From Spirochaetes bacterium RBG_13_51_14 (GTDB taxonomy: Bacteria > Spirochaetota > UBA4802 > UBA5550), in contig MIBH01000014.1 in NCBI GenBank assembly GCA_001829455.1, positions 631 through 43,140 on the forward strand: a stretch of DNA of 42,510 bases, in the 5' to 3' direction. Of the stretch, positions 32,773-41,219 are shown one piece after another. How positions within the stretch are numbered: the first letter of the stretch is position 1; the number at the start of each line of letters is the position of its first letter. The notes under the pieces are model-generated. The model did no database searches, had not been told where the DNA came from, and worked only from the letters and a program-made list of their open reading frames with translations. The translations under genes were made by a program, and so were the position numbers.

Positions 32773-34442
32773 GACAGCCTCTTGATCACGCCGGGTTTGA
32801 TCTGACACTTGACCCTGATATCCCTGCCCGAGCTGTAAAATCCTTCCACCATGTTGAACGACGACGATTCAATGATTTCAGTGTCCTGTTCGGTGACCGG
32901 CACGCCCAGGCTCTGTAGATGTTTCGCCAGGTGCGCGCGCACATCCCGTTCCGCATCCTTAACAGAATAGCCGGTGGAGACATTCTGCCGCACGCCGATG
33001 TTCGGGATGAGGAGCACGCCCCGGCCCGTATCGGCGAAGAGCTCGATATCGATGGTGGTTTTGGCCAGGGCGGCGCCGATGGCGTTGGCCACGTCATAGT
33101 TCTTTGGAATTACGACCGCCGCGCCGAATGCCTCGGCGAGCATATCTCGGAAGGCCTCGGCCGGACCGCCCATAACGTATACCGTATCGGGCGTTATCCT
33201 CTTCCCTTCCAGCATTTCATGAATTGTATAAACCGGCCGATTGTGGATATCATCCAGCATCCGGTACACCTCATCCTTAATCCGGGCCACGGCAAAATCA
33301 ATCGCCGCACCAGCAAGGTTTTCCGGGGTCATTCCATTGTTGGCGGCAAGCCCGGATATCCCCCGTTCTGACGCTCCAGCATCCATAAAGGTGATAATTT
33401 TCAGATAGTTAAAAGCGTCCACCAGCGCAGGCTCTTTCCCGCCTGCGGCCATGGCCGGGCCCTTCCGATCCGGTCCCACTGACACGTCCCTTCCGTTCAC
33501 GTGTATGACGGAGTCGCCGCCGACGCCGATCGAGCGGGTCTTGAGCGCCCGCACCAGAGTGGGGTTCGACTGGAGCGAAATGCCCTCCTTTTCTATGAGC
33601 GGAATGCCGTCGGCGAAAATGGCGATATCGGTGGTGGTGCCGCCGATATCCAGTATGATCGAATCGTGCGTGATGTCGCACAGGGCCGCGATGCCCATGA
33701 CGCTGGCTGCAGGACCCGAGAGGATCGATTCAACCGGCAGGTCGCGGGAAAGGCCGAGCGGCATGGTGCCTCCGTCCGCTTTGAGAACATTGAGTTCGGC
33801 CTCAATCCCCAGTTCCCGGAGTCCCGCGTCAATGGCGTCGGCGAAACCGTTGTACAGGCGCCAGACCGCCGAGTTGAAATATGCGGTGACAATGCGGCGG
33901 GGAAAATTCAATTGCCCCGAAAGCATGTGTCCTCGCGTAACGAAATCAGATGCGGTCATAACCGCTTCGGCGATTTCATTCTCATGATCGGGATTCCGCG
34001 TGGAAAACTTGGTTACCGCCGCAAAAACTCTGATCCCGCTTCCGGCCGCCTCTTCCGCGATCCGGGATATGCCGTTCCGGTCAAGCCCCTTGATCTCTGT
34101 TCCCCGGTGGTCGATGGAGCCGTCGACCACATAAAACTGACTGCCGATTGTAAAATTGCCCGGATCGATGCCGGGACCGGCCGATATGATGACGCATACG
34201 TTTTCGAGCTTGTTTTCAACGATAGCGTTGGTGGAAAGGGTGGTGCTGAGGTTGACGCGCTTTATGTTCTTTTTTTTCGCATCCCGGGTGATCTCCTCGA
34301 TTGCCGCGCGCACCGAGCGTAGCAGGTTGTCATGATCGGTTACGGCTTTGTAGTGGGCAACGATACCGTCGTCGTCGATAAGGACCGCGTCGGTGTGGGT
34401 GCCGCCGACATCAAGACCCAGGAACAGATCGAATTTAGCCAT
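32769..34442 (-). CDS. Hydantoinase/oxoprolinase family ATPase (HyuA-like)
   Basis: A stand-alone subunit of the HyuA/acetone carboxylase beta/oxoprolinase group, which activates an amide or carbonyl substrate with ATP. The 557-aa product has an ASKHA fold: phosphate loop 1 GLDVGGTHTDAVLIDDDG at about 9-26, TTLSTNAIVE, phosphate loop 2 ILDIGGTTTDIAIF, GVGGDS, and the adenosine motif YVMGGPAEAF. No HyuB partner is nearby. It is translationally coupled to the deacetylase gene downstream and lies 17 bp after the 61-aa gene. The ribosome site is weak (GGA). The substrate is unknown. Confidence 0.9.
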   Translation of the reverse strand: MAKFDLFLGLDVGGTHTDAVLIDDDGIVAHYKAVTDHDNLLRSVRAAIEEITRDAKKKNIKRVNLSTTLSTNAIVENKLENVCVIISAGPGIDPGNFTIGSQFYVVDGSIDHRGTEIKGLDRNGISRIAEEAAGSGIRVFAAVTKFSTRNPDHENEIAEAVMTASDFVTRGHMLSGQLNFPRRIVTAYFNSAVWRLYNGFADAIDAGLRELGIEAELNVLKADGGTMPLGLSRDLPVESILSGPAASVMGIAALCDITHDSIILDIGGTTTDIAIFADGIPLIEKEGISLQSNPTLVRALKTRSIGVGGDSVIHVNGRDVSVGPDRKGPAMAAGGKEPALVDAFNYLKIITFMDAGASERGISGLAANNGMTPENLAGAAIDFAVARIKDEVYRMLDDIHNRPVYTIHEMLEGKRITPDTVYVMGGPAEAFRDMLAEAFGAAVVIPKNYDVANAIGAALAKTTIDIELFADTGRGVLLIPNIGVRQNVSTGYSVKDAERDVRAHLAKHLQSLGVPVTEQDTEIIESSSFNMVEGFYSSGRDIRVKCQIKPGVIKRLS

Positions 34443-34459
34443 GATGCATCAATTCCCCG

Positions 34460-34645
34460 TCAGGCTTCATGAGCCTTTTTTCCGTAAACCCGTTCGTAGG
34501 CGGCGCAGTAGGGGCACAATCCATTCTCGATATACTTTACGAACCAATAGGCGAGGCCGCGCTGCTTTTTCCGCGCCCGTGAGCATACCGGGCACTCGAC
34601 GCACCGCTGAGACATTTTTCTGTCCCGCTCGGTAATGGTTTCCAT
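34460..34645 (-). CDS. 61-aa Cys-rich (probable zinc-binding) protein
   Basis: A small basic protein with five cysteines: C15-VE-C18-PV-C21 and C44-PY-C47, a likely one-zinc ribbon, joined by a conserved-looking helix (RKKQRGLAYWFVKYIENG). It ends AYERVYGKKAHEA. AGGAG lies 9 nt before the ATG at 34645; an internal ATG at 34615 lacks a site. It is first in a unit with the HyuA-like ATPase and the deacetylase. The family is not recognised. A zinc-bearing accessory subunit, as in acetone carboxylase gamma, is only an analogy. Confidence 0.8.
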   Translation of the reverse strand: METITERDRKMSQRCVECPVCSRARKKQRGLAYWFVKYIENGLCPYCAAYERVYGKKAHEA

Positions 34646-34806
34646 AGGTAATTGCTCCTGATATTAGATTCACGCAGGGCCTCACCGCGCATGTAGGGCG
34701 CCCCGGTATGCAATAATTCAACATGGCCAACTATCATCCAGATGTCAATAATTAATATGCCTGCCGGGCAGTCCGCGCAAGCGCCTCCACTGTCATATTT
34801 TATTCA

Positions 34807-34836
34807 TTGACAAAAGACAGCTCTTTACGGTAGCTT
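34807..34836 (+). promoter_or_regulatory. Candidate promoter of the parA-like gene
   Basis: TTGACA (34807-34812), an 18-bp spacer and TAGCTT (34831-34836) lie 16 bp before the ATG at 34852. The leader would be very short, with GAGGT 4 nt before the ATG. Confidence 0.45.
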
Positions 34837-34851
34837 AAATGCGAGGTACTC

Positions 34852-35595
34852 ATGAGAATTATTGCCGTTTCAAATAACAAGGGCGGCGTGGGCAAGACGA
34901 CCAGCACCGTTAACATAGCCGCCGCTCTTCAGATGAAGGGGAAAAGGGTCTGCGTTATCGACCTGGACCACCAGGCCCAGGCGACCTACCATCTGGGCTA
35001 CAACCCAAAGCAGATAAAAAAGTCGATATTCCACGTCCTTAAAGGAGAGCTCCCGTATGACGAAATACTCATCGAGCGGAACGAGCTCCATCTCCTGCCC
35101 GCGAACCAGGAACTGAAGGATATTGAATTCCTTCCAATCCCCGCAAAGGAATTTCTCCTCAGGGACGCCCTGGAAGAGGTCAACACATACGATTTTATTC
35201 TCATCGACTGCCCCCCGTCCCTGGGGGTCCTCACGCTCAATGCCCTGGCCTATTCCAAGGAGATCCTGGTGCCGCTCCAGGTGCAGTTCCTTCCCTTTCA
35301 CGGGATGTACAACCTGTTCGAGGCAGTGCAGATGGTGAAACGGCGGCTTAACAAGGGGATCGATATAACCGGCATTATCGGCACCATGTACAACGCCAAG
35401 CGGGCCATAAACCGGGAAGTCATCGAGGAGACCGAAAACCGGCTGCCGGGCAAGCTGTTTGACACTCTCATCCGCGAAAATGTCGCCCTCCAGGAAGCGC
35501 CCAGCTGGGGCAAAACCATCTTCGAGTATAAGCCGTCGAGCACCGGCGCGGAAGATTACATGAAGCTGACTGAAGAGATAATAGATCGGGATTGA
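34852..35595 (+). CDS. ParA/Soj family ATPase
   Basis: A deviant-Walker P-loop ATPase that positions DNA or protein cargo on the nucleoid or membrane. The 247-aa product starts with KGGVGKTTSTVNIAAAL (signature lysine present) and has Walker A' IDLDHQAQAT, Walker B ILIDCPPSLGVLTLNAL and the C-terminal Soj-like region. There is no N-terminal helix-turn-helix, so it is of the chromosomal type. No parB gene or parS-like palindrome is seen nearby, so it is an orphan here. The gene downstream (DUF559) converges with a 6-bp gap. Confidence 0.93.
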   Translation: MRIIAVSNNKGGVGKTTSTVNIAAALQMKGKRVCVIDLDHQAQATYHLGYNPKQIKKSIFHVLKGELPYDEILIERNELHLLPANQELKDIEFLPIPAKEFLLRDALEEVNTYDFILIDCPPSLGVLTLNALAYSKEILVPLQVQFLPFHGMYNLFEAVQMVKRRLNKGIDITGIIGTMYNAKRAINREVIEETENRLPGKLFDTLIRENVALQEAPSWGKTIFEYKPSSTGAEDYMKLTEEIIDRD

Positions 35596-35601
35596 TCAGT
35601 T

Positions 35602-35952
35602 CTATTCCAGAAGCGCCCTGATTGTATTTATCACCGAATCGATATTATTAATAACATCTCTATTCTTAAATCGTATTGTTTTAATTCCGATGGTTCGCAG
35701 CAGCTCATCCCGGTAAACATTATATTCCTTTCTGCCCTCATGTTCATCATCATCGATTTCAATGGCCAGAAAGCGTTCATGACAGAAAAAATCCAGAATA
35801 AATCCGCAGACGGGGTGCTGGTTCCTGAACAGATACCCTAATTTATTATCTCTCAGGCACGCCCATAACAGGGATTCAGCCTCGGTCATAGTATTCCTCA
35901 TGTCGTTTGCAAGCTGAGTTATATAATCAATCGAGTGTATTCCTTCATTCAT
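35602..35952 (-). CDS. DUF559 (Vsr-like endonuclease fold) protein
   Basis: A 116-aa single-domain protein of the DUF559 group, which shares the very-short-patch-repair endonuclease fold. Landmarks are MTEAESLLWACLRDNKLGYLFRNQHPV, FILDFFCHERFLAIEIDDDEH with the likely metal-binding acidic residues, and YRDELLRTIGIKTIRFKNRDV. The motif normally reads EIDGxxH; here Gly is replaced by Asp. No clear ribosome site precedes the first ATG (35952). An internal ATG at 35901 is close to where the conserved domain starts. The biological role of these genes is not known. Confidence 0.88.
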   Translation of the reverse strand: MNEGIHSIDYITQLANDMRNTMTEAESLLWACLRDNKLGYLFRNQHPVCGFILDFFCHERFLAIEIDDDEHEGRKEYNVYRDELLRTIGIKTIRFKNRDVINNIDSVINTIRALLE

Positions 35953-36197
35953 AATTGCATCAAACGCATATCCTATGAAATTTCCCCCTACACTCCCCGA
36001 TCGTGAACAGGATGATACCGCCCACAGGATTGAGTTGTTCCTTTTACTATATAGTGTCGTTTTTTTAAAAAAAATAACAAAAATTTTTTATGATTCCAGA
36101 ATTTAATACGGATCTGCCTGGCGGCGGGATGATAAAAGATATATTTCCGATGCCACGGAACCACTAATAGAGGCGGGAACTATCACGACAGTGCGCT

Positions 36198-37661
36198 TTA
36201 GAAATGATTCAATACATACCGCTTGATAGCATGCTTGATCCTTCCCACCTTATCCTTAACCATGCTCAAAAAAATGGAGTAGGTGTTGTATGATTGCCCG
36301 TTGACTTTTTGGTACTGGTTCTTTATTTTTAAATGATATCCGCTCACCGTATATGCAACTCTGCCTTCCAGAACCGGATTATTACCCGTTCCGTTCATGT
36401 TCTCTTCCTGGGGATGATAGACTCCTGTCGGCGCTGCTTCCAGTATGGCGAACGGCGATCGTTTATCCCGCTCTCGGGGCGCGGCGGATCGGTCGGGTTC
36501 GAAGACATCAGGCCGGTCGATACGGTGCTCCCTCCTGTCCGGAACGGACGGGATACTGATATCAACCGGACCGGATAGTATCAGCCCTTCTCTTTCATAT
36601 CGGCGCGAGTCGTTTGAGGCCGGACCCTTGTCCTGCTCCGCAGCTCGTGCCGGACCGAAGAGCATATCTGTCCGATTATCCTGTTTTTTTTTACGATTTT
36701 GATGTTCTGGCGGTTTTTTCTTCCAGTCGGTTTTGACGGCCCGTGCCGACTTTATGACGGCTTTATTCTCCAGCACCGTCTGAAGCTCGGCAACCGGATC
36801 GGGCCATCGCTCCCCGGCCCGGCTGTCGGTGATTATATCGGCCCTCTCCACTGGGGCCTTCAGCGCGGCGGCAACGCGGTGGGAACCCTTGGGCTGCGCG
36901 TTTTGCATCACCCGGCTGAAGCAGTAATTCCAGCTGGTCCGGGTCACCATGTAACGCGGAAGCTCGTACACCCCTTCGTTGAAACCGAACACCGGCATGT
37001 CGATTATACCGCCGTTGATGGTAAACGCGTACCGGTACCCGGCGTCCCTGAGCATCCTGATGGCCATATCTGACCGGAGTCCGAAGGGATACACAAATAC
37101 GCTTATGGTTCGGTTCAGCTTTTCTTCCAGCACCTTCTTGGACTCGTATATCTCCCTTTTAAAATAACGGGGATTGTTATCGTAGAGCTCCTGGTTCAGT
37201 TTGAGGTGGAAGTAGCCGTGGGCGGCTATGTCGCACCCGCTGTTCGCCAGCGCGTCAAGCTCTTCCCAGGTGAGGGCGTATTTCTTTTTGCCGATGATAT
37301 TGGGATATATTCCCAGGAGTGGCCTGATACCGTTCGGTCTGAACACCGTATTGTAGGCTTCAATCACACTCCTGTTACCGTCATCGACGGTGATGAGAAC
37401 GTTCCGGGAGCCCCTGATTCTGCGGTCCATAACGTCACTGATGGAGACGAACCTGAACCCTTCATTTTTCAGCTGCTCGACCTGGGAACTCAATTCGTCC
37501 AGGGTGAAGCTGAACGGATCCTTTTTTTTCTTATCCAGGAATGAATGGTAGCAGAGGACGCTCACCGATGAGCCGCCGTACGCCGGCGACGCTGTCACGA
37601 ACGAACCGCACATAACGGTGAACGCGACAGCAACCGCCGTTCCTTTATGAATTGTAATCAT
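36198..37661 (-). CDS. Polysaccharide deacetylase with long disordered tail
   Basis: A secreted carbohydrate esterase family 4 enzyme. The 487-aa product has a signal peptide (about 1-28, ending ASPAYG). The NodB-homology domain (about 32-245) carries the metal Asp pair TVDDG (93-94), H148-GYF-H152, and VYPFGLRSD. The last 240 residues are a charged, low-complexity region (KTDWKKKPPEHQNRKKKQ, many Asp/Arg/Pro) with a short folded-looking end. The ATG overlaps the last 17 bp of the upstream lipoprotein gene, so translation is coupled. The nearest GGAGG is only 1 nt away and AGGAG is 10 nt away. Substrate candidates are peptidoglycan or exopolysaccharide N-acetyl groups. Confidence 0.92.
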   Translation of the reverse strand: MITIHKGTAVAVAFTVMCGSFVTASPAYGGSSVSVLCYHSFLDKKKKDPFSFTLDELSSQVEQLKNEGFRFVSISDVMDRRIRGSRNVLITVDDGNRSVIEAYNTVFRPNGIRPLLGIYPNIIGKKKYALTWEELDALANSGCDIAAHGYFHLKLNQELYDNNPRYFKREIYESKKVLEEKLNRTISVFVYPFGLRSDMAIRMLRDAGYRYAFTINGGIIDMPVFGFNEGVYELPRYMVTRTSWNYCFSRVMQNAQPKGSHRVAAALKAPVERADIITDSRAGERWPDPVAELQTVLENKAVIKSARAVKTDWKKKPPEHQNRKKKQDNRTDMLFGPARAAEQDKGPASNDSRRYEREGLILSGPVDISIPSVPDRREHRIDRPDVFEPDRSAAPRERDKRSPFAILEAAPTGVYHPQEENMNGTGNNPVLEGRVAYTVSGYHLKIKNQYQKVNGQSYNTYSIFLSMVKDKVGRIKHAIKRYVLNHF

Positions 37662-38199
37662 ACCTCCACAGCTCCTCGAATTCTCTGCGCAGCATTTCTT
37701 TCCGTATTTTATTGTCTATGGATTTCTTTCTTTTTTCAATTTCATACTGGTAGTTATCTCTCCTGACTGCCTGCTTCTCCACCATGGCTGCGTAATGGTC
37801 GATAGACGGCAGCAGATATTTATTAATATATGTGTAGAATTTCCAGTTTCCGCTTTTTCCATATTCATCCATTTTTATGACGGTGAACTTCTTGAGCCAA
37901 TATATCTTCTCGCTGAATGCGATTAGCGTATTGTCGTCCACACCGTCGAGGGCTTGAGATAGATCCCTGTCGCCCGGTTTGAATTCAGTGTAGCCCTGCG
38001 TCAGGGGAAACACATAATCCAGATCCATATCCTGGTCATATCCATAGTCAAAATCGATCGACTTGGTTGTTTTCTCCAGCAATTGTTTTTCCTGTTCAGT
38101 ATAAAAAGTGCTCTGCGGGCCTTCAAATATATGATAGTACGTTGCACACTGCACCATGGACAGGCACAGGATCACAACAACCGCATTCCTGATCTTCAT
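37645..38199 (-). CDS. Putative small lipoprotein
   Basis: A 184-aa exported protein of no recognised family. The signal sequence MKIRNAVVVILCLSMVQC ends in a loose lipobox-like site at Cys18 (Gln at -1, Met at -3, tolerated only in relaxed spirochaetal-type lipoboxes). The rest is Tyr/Asp-rich and helical, ending in a Lys/Arg-rich coiled coil (RKKSIDNKIRKEMLRREFEE). It lies between the NeuB-like gene (16-bp gap) and the polysaccharide deacetylase gene (17-bp overlap), so a role in surface-glycan handling is inferred. Confidence 0.8.
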   Translation of the reverse strand: MKIRNAVVVILCLSMVQCATYYHIFEGPQSTFYTEQEKQLLEKTTKSIDFDYGYDQDMDLDYVFPLTQGYTEFKPGDRDLSQALDGVDDNTLIAFSEKIYWLKKFTVIKMDEYGKSGNWKFYTYINKYLLPSIDHYAAMVEKQAVRRDNYQYEIEKRKKSIDNKIRKEMLRREFEELWRYDYNS

Positions 38200-38215
38200 C
38201 GACGATACGCTCCCC

Positions 38216-39250
38216 TCAATAAATATACTCTTTTTTTATTAAAAAGTCAGCAGGAATATCAATCCTGCTCCGCTTTCCAATCACCTGCATCCGCTCATAC
38301 ACGGGAATTCCCACGCCCGGACGGAGTGCGGCCACATCGTCCTCATCGATCACCTTCCCGGTGGGGATATGCCGTCGTGCAAAAAGACTTCTACGGGAGG
38401 CCCGGGCCGTTGCCGCCTCGGCATTACCGGGAGACAGGGTCCCGGTTCCGAGCATCGTGACTGCCGTCTCCACCGCCTCTATCAGAGACGCGAATTCTTC
38501 CGGCGTGCACGATATAGCGTTATCCGGACCGTCGTGTAATCTGTCAATAGTAAAATGCTTTTCAAATATCCGCGCCCCCAGCGCCGCGGCCAGCGCCGGC
38601 GCCGCCGCTTCGCGGCTATGGTCCGAAAATCCCACCGGCAGATCGTACCGCTTCGAGAGCGCCGGAATTCTGGCCAGGTTCGCCTGTTCGGGCGGAGTCG
38701 GATAGAGTGAAACACAGTGCATCAACACCAGCTCGGCGCCGCTCCGCTTCTGATAGATATCCACGGCCATGCCGATTTCCTCTTCGGTGGACATGCCGGT
38801 TGAAATAATCGCCGGCTTTCCCGTTTCGGCAACCGCCTCTATGAGGGGGTGGTTGGTGACTTCTGAAGAGGCCAGCTTGTACAGGGGCGCTTCCAGCTCC
38901 TCCAACAGTTCCAGGGAATCAATATCAAACACGGATGAAAAAAAGAGGATTCCCCGCCCCACAGCCGCTGCTTTCAACTCCCGGTACTGGTCCCTGTCAA
39001 AGACAAACCTCCTGAAAAAATCCACCAGGCCCGTATCTCGCCGATGCTCCACACCGGTATCCAGCAGATCCCGCGTGTACACGGAACTCATCAGCTCCGG
39101 CACAAAGGTCTGGAACTTTACCGCGTCGGCTCCGGACCGCGCCGCAGCCGATATCATGGCGCGGGCGGTATCAATATCACCGTTATGGTTCAGTCCAATT
39201 TCGGCGATATAAAGCGCGTTTCGTTTGTTTAGTATGATAGAGTCAAGCAT
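38216..39250 (-). CDS. N-acetylneuraminate synthase family protein (NeuB/SpsE-like)
   Basis: Condenses phosphoenolpyruvate with an amino sugar to give a nonulosonic acid (sialic, legionaminic or pseudaminic type). The 344-aa product has the TIM-barrel landmarks YIAEIGLNHNGDIDTA, GADAVKFQTF, YKLASSEVTNHPLIEAVA, ISTGMSTEEEI, the MHCVSLYPTPPE segment, VGFSDHS and FEKHFTID. The C-terminal antifreeze-like SAF domain (about 285-344) begins near ARASRRSLFARRHIPTGKVI. No CMP-sugar synthetase or epimerase genes are adjacent, so the exact sugar cannot be assigned. It is first in the unit with the lipoprotein and deacetylase genes, and divergent from glpK. Confidence 0.93.
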   Translation of the reverse strand: MLDSIILNKRNALYIAEIGLNHNGDIDTARAMISAAARSGADAVKFQTFVPELMSSVYTRDLLDTGVEHRRDTGLVDFFRRFVFDRDQYRELKAAAVGRGILFFSSVFDIDSLELLEELEAPLYKLASSEVTNHPLIEAVAETGKPAIISTGMSTEEEIGMAVDIYQKRSGAELVLMHCVSLYPTPPEQANLARIPALSKRYDLPVGFSDHSREAAAPALAAALGARIFEKHFTIDRLHDGPDNAISCTPEEFASLIEAVETAVTMLGTGTLSPGNAEAATARASRRSLFARRHIPTGKVIDEDDVAALRPGVGIPVYERMQVIGKRSRIDIPADFLIKKEYIY

Positions 39251-39356
39251 TGAAAAGTTACCGGCATAAACCAGATATCTGATTTATTCATAATCCACAT
39301 CTACTATTATCGACGGAGACAAATCAATCGGCAAGTAAAAAGGGTTAAATTTTTAA

Positions 39357-39386
39357 TTGACATTGTTTTTCATAAGCTATTACTAT
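39357..39386 (+). promoter_or_regulatory. Candidate promoter of glpK
   Basis: TTGACA (39357-39362), an 18-bp spacer and TACTAT (39381-39386), placed 41 bp before the ATG at 39428. No clear operator is visible by eye. Confidence 0.55.
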
Positions 39387-39427
39387 CACGGTACGTCTTC
39401 ATAACCCCCCCAGCATGAGGAGCAGCG

Positions 39428-40915
39428 ATGGGAAAAAGGTACATTATCGCGTTAGACTTAGGAACCACCGGGAACAGGGTATACTGCTTCGATCAAAAGG
39501 GGGTGCCCCTATCCAGCGCCTATAAGGAGTTTACCCAGCATTTCCCCAAGTCGGGCTGGGTCGAGCATGACGCGGAAGAAATCTGGGAGTCCTTGGGCGC
39601 CCTCATACCTCGGGCGATCGCCGAGGGCGGCCTATCCCCGTCAGATGCCATCGCCATCGGCATTACCAACCAGCGGGAGACCTCTCTCCTGTGGAACCGG
39701 GATACCGGCAAGCCCATCCACCGCGCCATCGTATGGCAGTGCCGTCGTACCGCCGCCATCTGCAATGAGCTTAAAGAGGCCGGCCACGAGGAGATATTCC
39801 GGAAAACCACGGGTCTGGTGATCGACGCCTACTTTTCCGGCACCAAGGTGAAGTGGCTCCTCGACAACGTGCAGGGCGCCCGCGCCAGCGCGGAAAGCGG
39901 TAAACTCCTGTTCGGAACCATCGACACCTGGATATTGTGGAAACTGACCGGCGGCGCGTCCCACGCCACGGACTATACCAACGCCTCCCGCACCCTGATG
40001 TTCGACATCAAACAGAAGAAATGGTCCGAACAATTGCTGGAGATACTGTCCGTGCCAAAGAAGATCCTGCCTGAGGTCAGGCCATCGGCGTGCAAATTCG
40101 GATCGACGAAAAATGCGCCGGGACTCCCCGACGGCATCGTCATCGGGGGGATCGCCGGCGACCAGCAGGCCGCCCTGGTAGGGCAGAACTGCGTCACTGT
40201 TGGCAGTTCTAAGAACACCTACGGAACCGGCTGTTTCCTCCTCATGAACAACGGTGAGCATTTCATCATCTCCCGGAACGGGCTTCTCACCACTCTGGCG
40301 TGCGATAAACTCGGAAACCCGACATACGCCCTCGAGGGATCGGTATTCATCGCCGGCGCCGTTGTGCAGTGGCTGCGGGATTACCTGAAATTCTTCACCG
40401 AGAGCGCCCAATCGGAGGCAATGGCCGCATCGGTCGCCAAGGAAAGTCAGGTGGCGATGGTGCCGGCCTTTGTCGGCCTGGGTGCCCCCCACTGGAAAAT
40501 GGACGCCCGCGGCGCAATTTTTGGATTGACCAGAGACACAACACGGGAAGAAATAGTGATGGCGGCTCTGAAGTCCATCGCGTTTCAATCCAGGGACCTG
40601 GTTGAGGCGATGAAGGATGACACCGGCGCTGCCGTGACGGAGCTGCGTGTGGACGGGGGCGCTACTAAAAATGGCTTCCTCATGCAATTTCAGGCCGATA
40701 TCCTGAATATACCGGTGCTGCTGCCGGGTATGATCGAATCGACCGCCCTCGGGGCGGCCTATCTGGCTGGAATTACGGGCGGCGTATACGGCTCCATCGG
40801 CGAAATCGCCAAGAACAATACCATAGCATCAACATTTGTTCCGCGAATGAGCGAATCAGAGCGTGAGAACCAGATCAATATCTGGAAAGACGCGATCAGG
40901 AGACTGTTGGCATAA
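39428..40915 (+). CDS. glpK: Glycerol kinase
   Basis: Phosphorylates glycerol to sn-glycerol 3-phosphate with ATP. The 495-aa FGGY kinase aligns without gaps to the E. coli numbering: Asp10, the glycerol-binding R83/E84 (NQRET), Tyr135 (AYFSGT) and Asp245 (GIAGDQQ) are all present. Two differences stand out. The N-terminal loop reads DLGTTGNR rather than the usual DQGTTSSR. The region that binds fructose 1,6-bisphosphate in E. coli (around Arg236) is replaced by NAPGLPDGIV, so feedback by that sugar is unlikely. AGGAG lies 5 nt before the ATG. No glpF or glpD is nearby. Confidence 0.95.
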   Translation: MGKRYIIALDLGTTGNRVYCFDQKGVPLSSAYKEFTQHFPKSGWVEHDAEEIWESLGALIPRAIAEGGLSPSDAIAIGITNQRETSLLWNRDTGKPIHRAIVWQCRRTAAICNELKEAGHEEIFRKTTGLVIDAYFSGTKVKWLLDNVQGARASAESGKLLFGTIDTWILWKLTGGASHATDYTNASRTLMFDIKQKKWSEQLLEILSVPKKILPEVRPSACKFGSTKNAPGLPDGIVIGGIAGDQQAALVGQNCVTVGSSKNTYGTGCFLLMNNGEHFIISRNGLLTTLACDKLGNPTYALEGSVFIAGAVVQWLRDYLKFFTESAQSEAMAASVAKESQVAMVPAFVGLGAPHWKMDARGAIFGLTRDTTREEIVMAALKSIAFQSRDLVEAMKDDTGAAVTELRVDGGATKNGFLMQFQADILNIPVLLPGMIESTALGAAYLAGITGGVYGSIGEIAKNNTIASTFVPRMSESERENQINIWKDAIRRLLA

Positions 40916-41004
40916 TAAACAGGTGCGATACATTCAATAAAAATGTGGCCCCGGCGGCGGCAGGGCCATGTCCATTGCAGATATATTATTTTGGGAGGAA
41001 TGCC

Positions 41005-41199
41005 ATGTCACGACCGTTATTGGGCGAGATACTGCTTGAAAACAAGGAAATAACTCAGGAACAGCTGGACAAAGCCATAGAGATCCAGAAAAAAGAAGGA
41101 GGATTGATCGGGATAATCCTTGTCACCATGGGCGCCATAACCGAACAAACGCTGGTCAAGTATCTGGCAATTCAAGCGGAAAGAGTTACTTCTTCGTAA
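41005..41199 (+). CDS. Stand-alone MshEN / GspE N-terminal domain protein
   Basis: A 64-aa protein that consists of one type II secretion/pilus ATPase N-terminal domain (MshEN), a module that in other proteins can bind cyclic di-GMP. The segment LLGEILLENKEITQEQLDKA, then EGGLIGIILVTMGAITEQTL and KYLAIQAE, follows the family pattern. The frame is open from 40945, but the ATG at 41005 has a strong site (GGGAGG, 6 nt) and gives the natural start. No ATPase or secretion genes are nearby. It lies 89 bp after glpK and 20 bp before a lipoprotein gene. Confidence 0.82.
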   Translation: MSRPLLGEILLENKEITQEQLDKAIEIQKKEGGLIGIILVTMGAITEQTLVKYLAIQAERVTSS

Positions 41200-41219
41200 C
41201 CAGCCTAACGCACAGCACC

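Noticed and set aside
39641-40687. 348-aa open frame antisense to glpK
   Set aside because: Shadow of the glycerol kinase gene, with no recognisable motifs.
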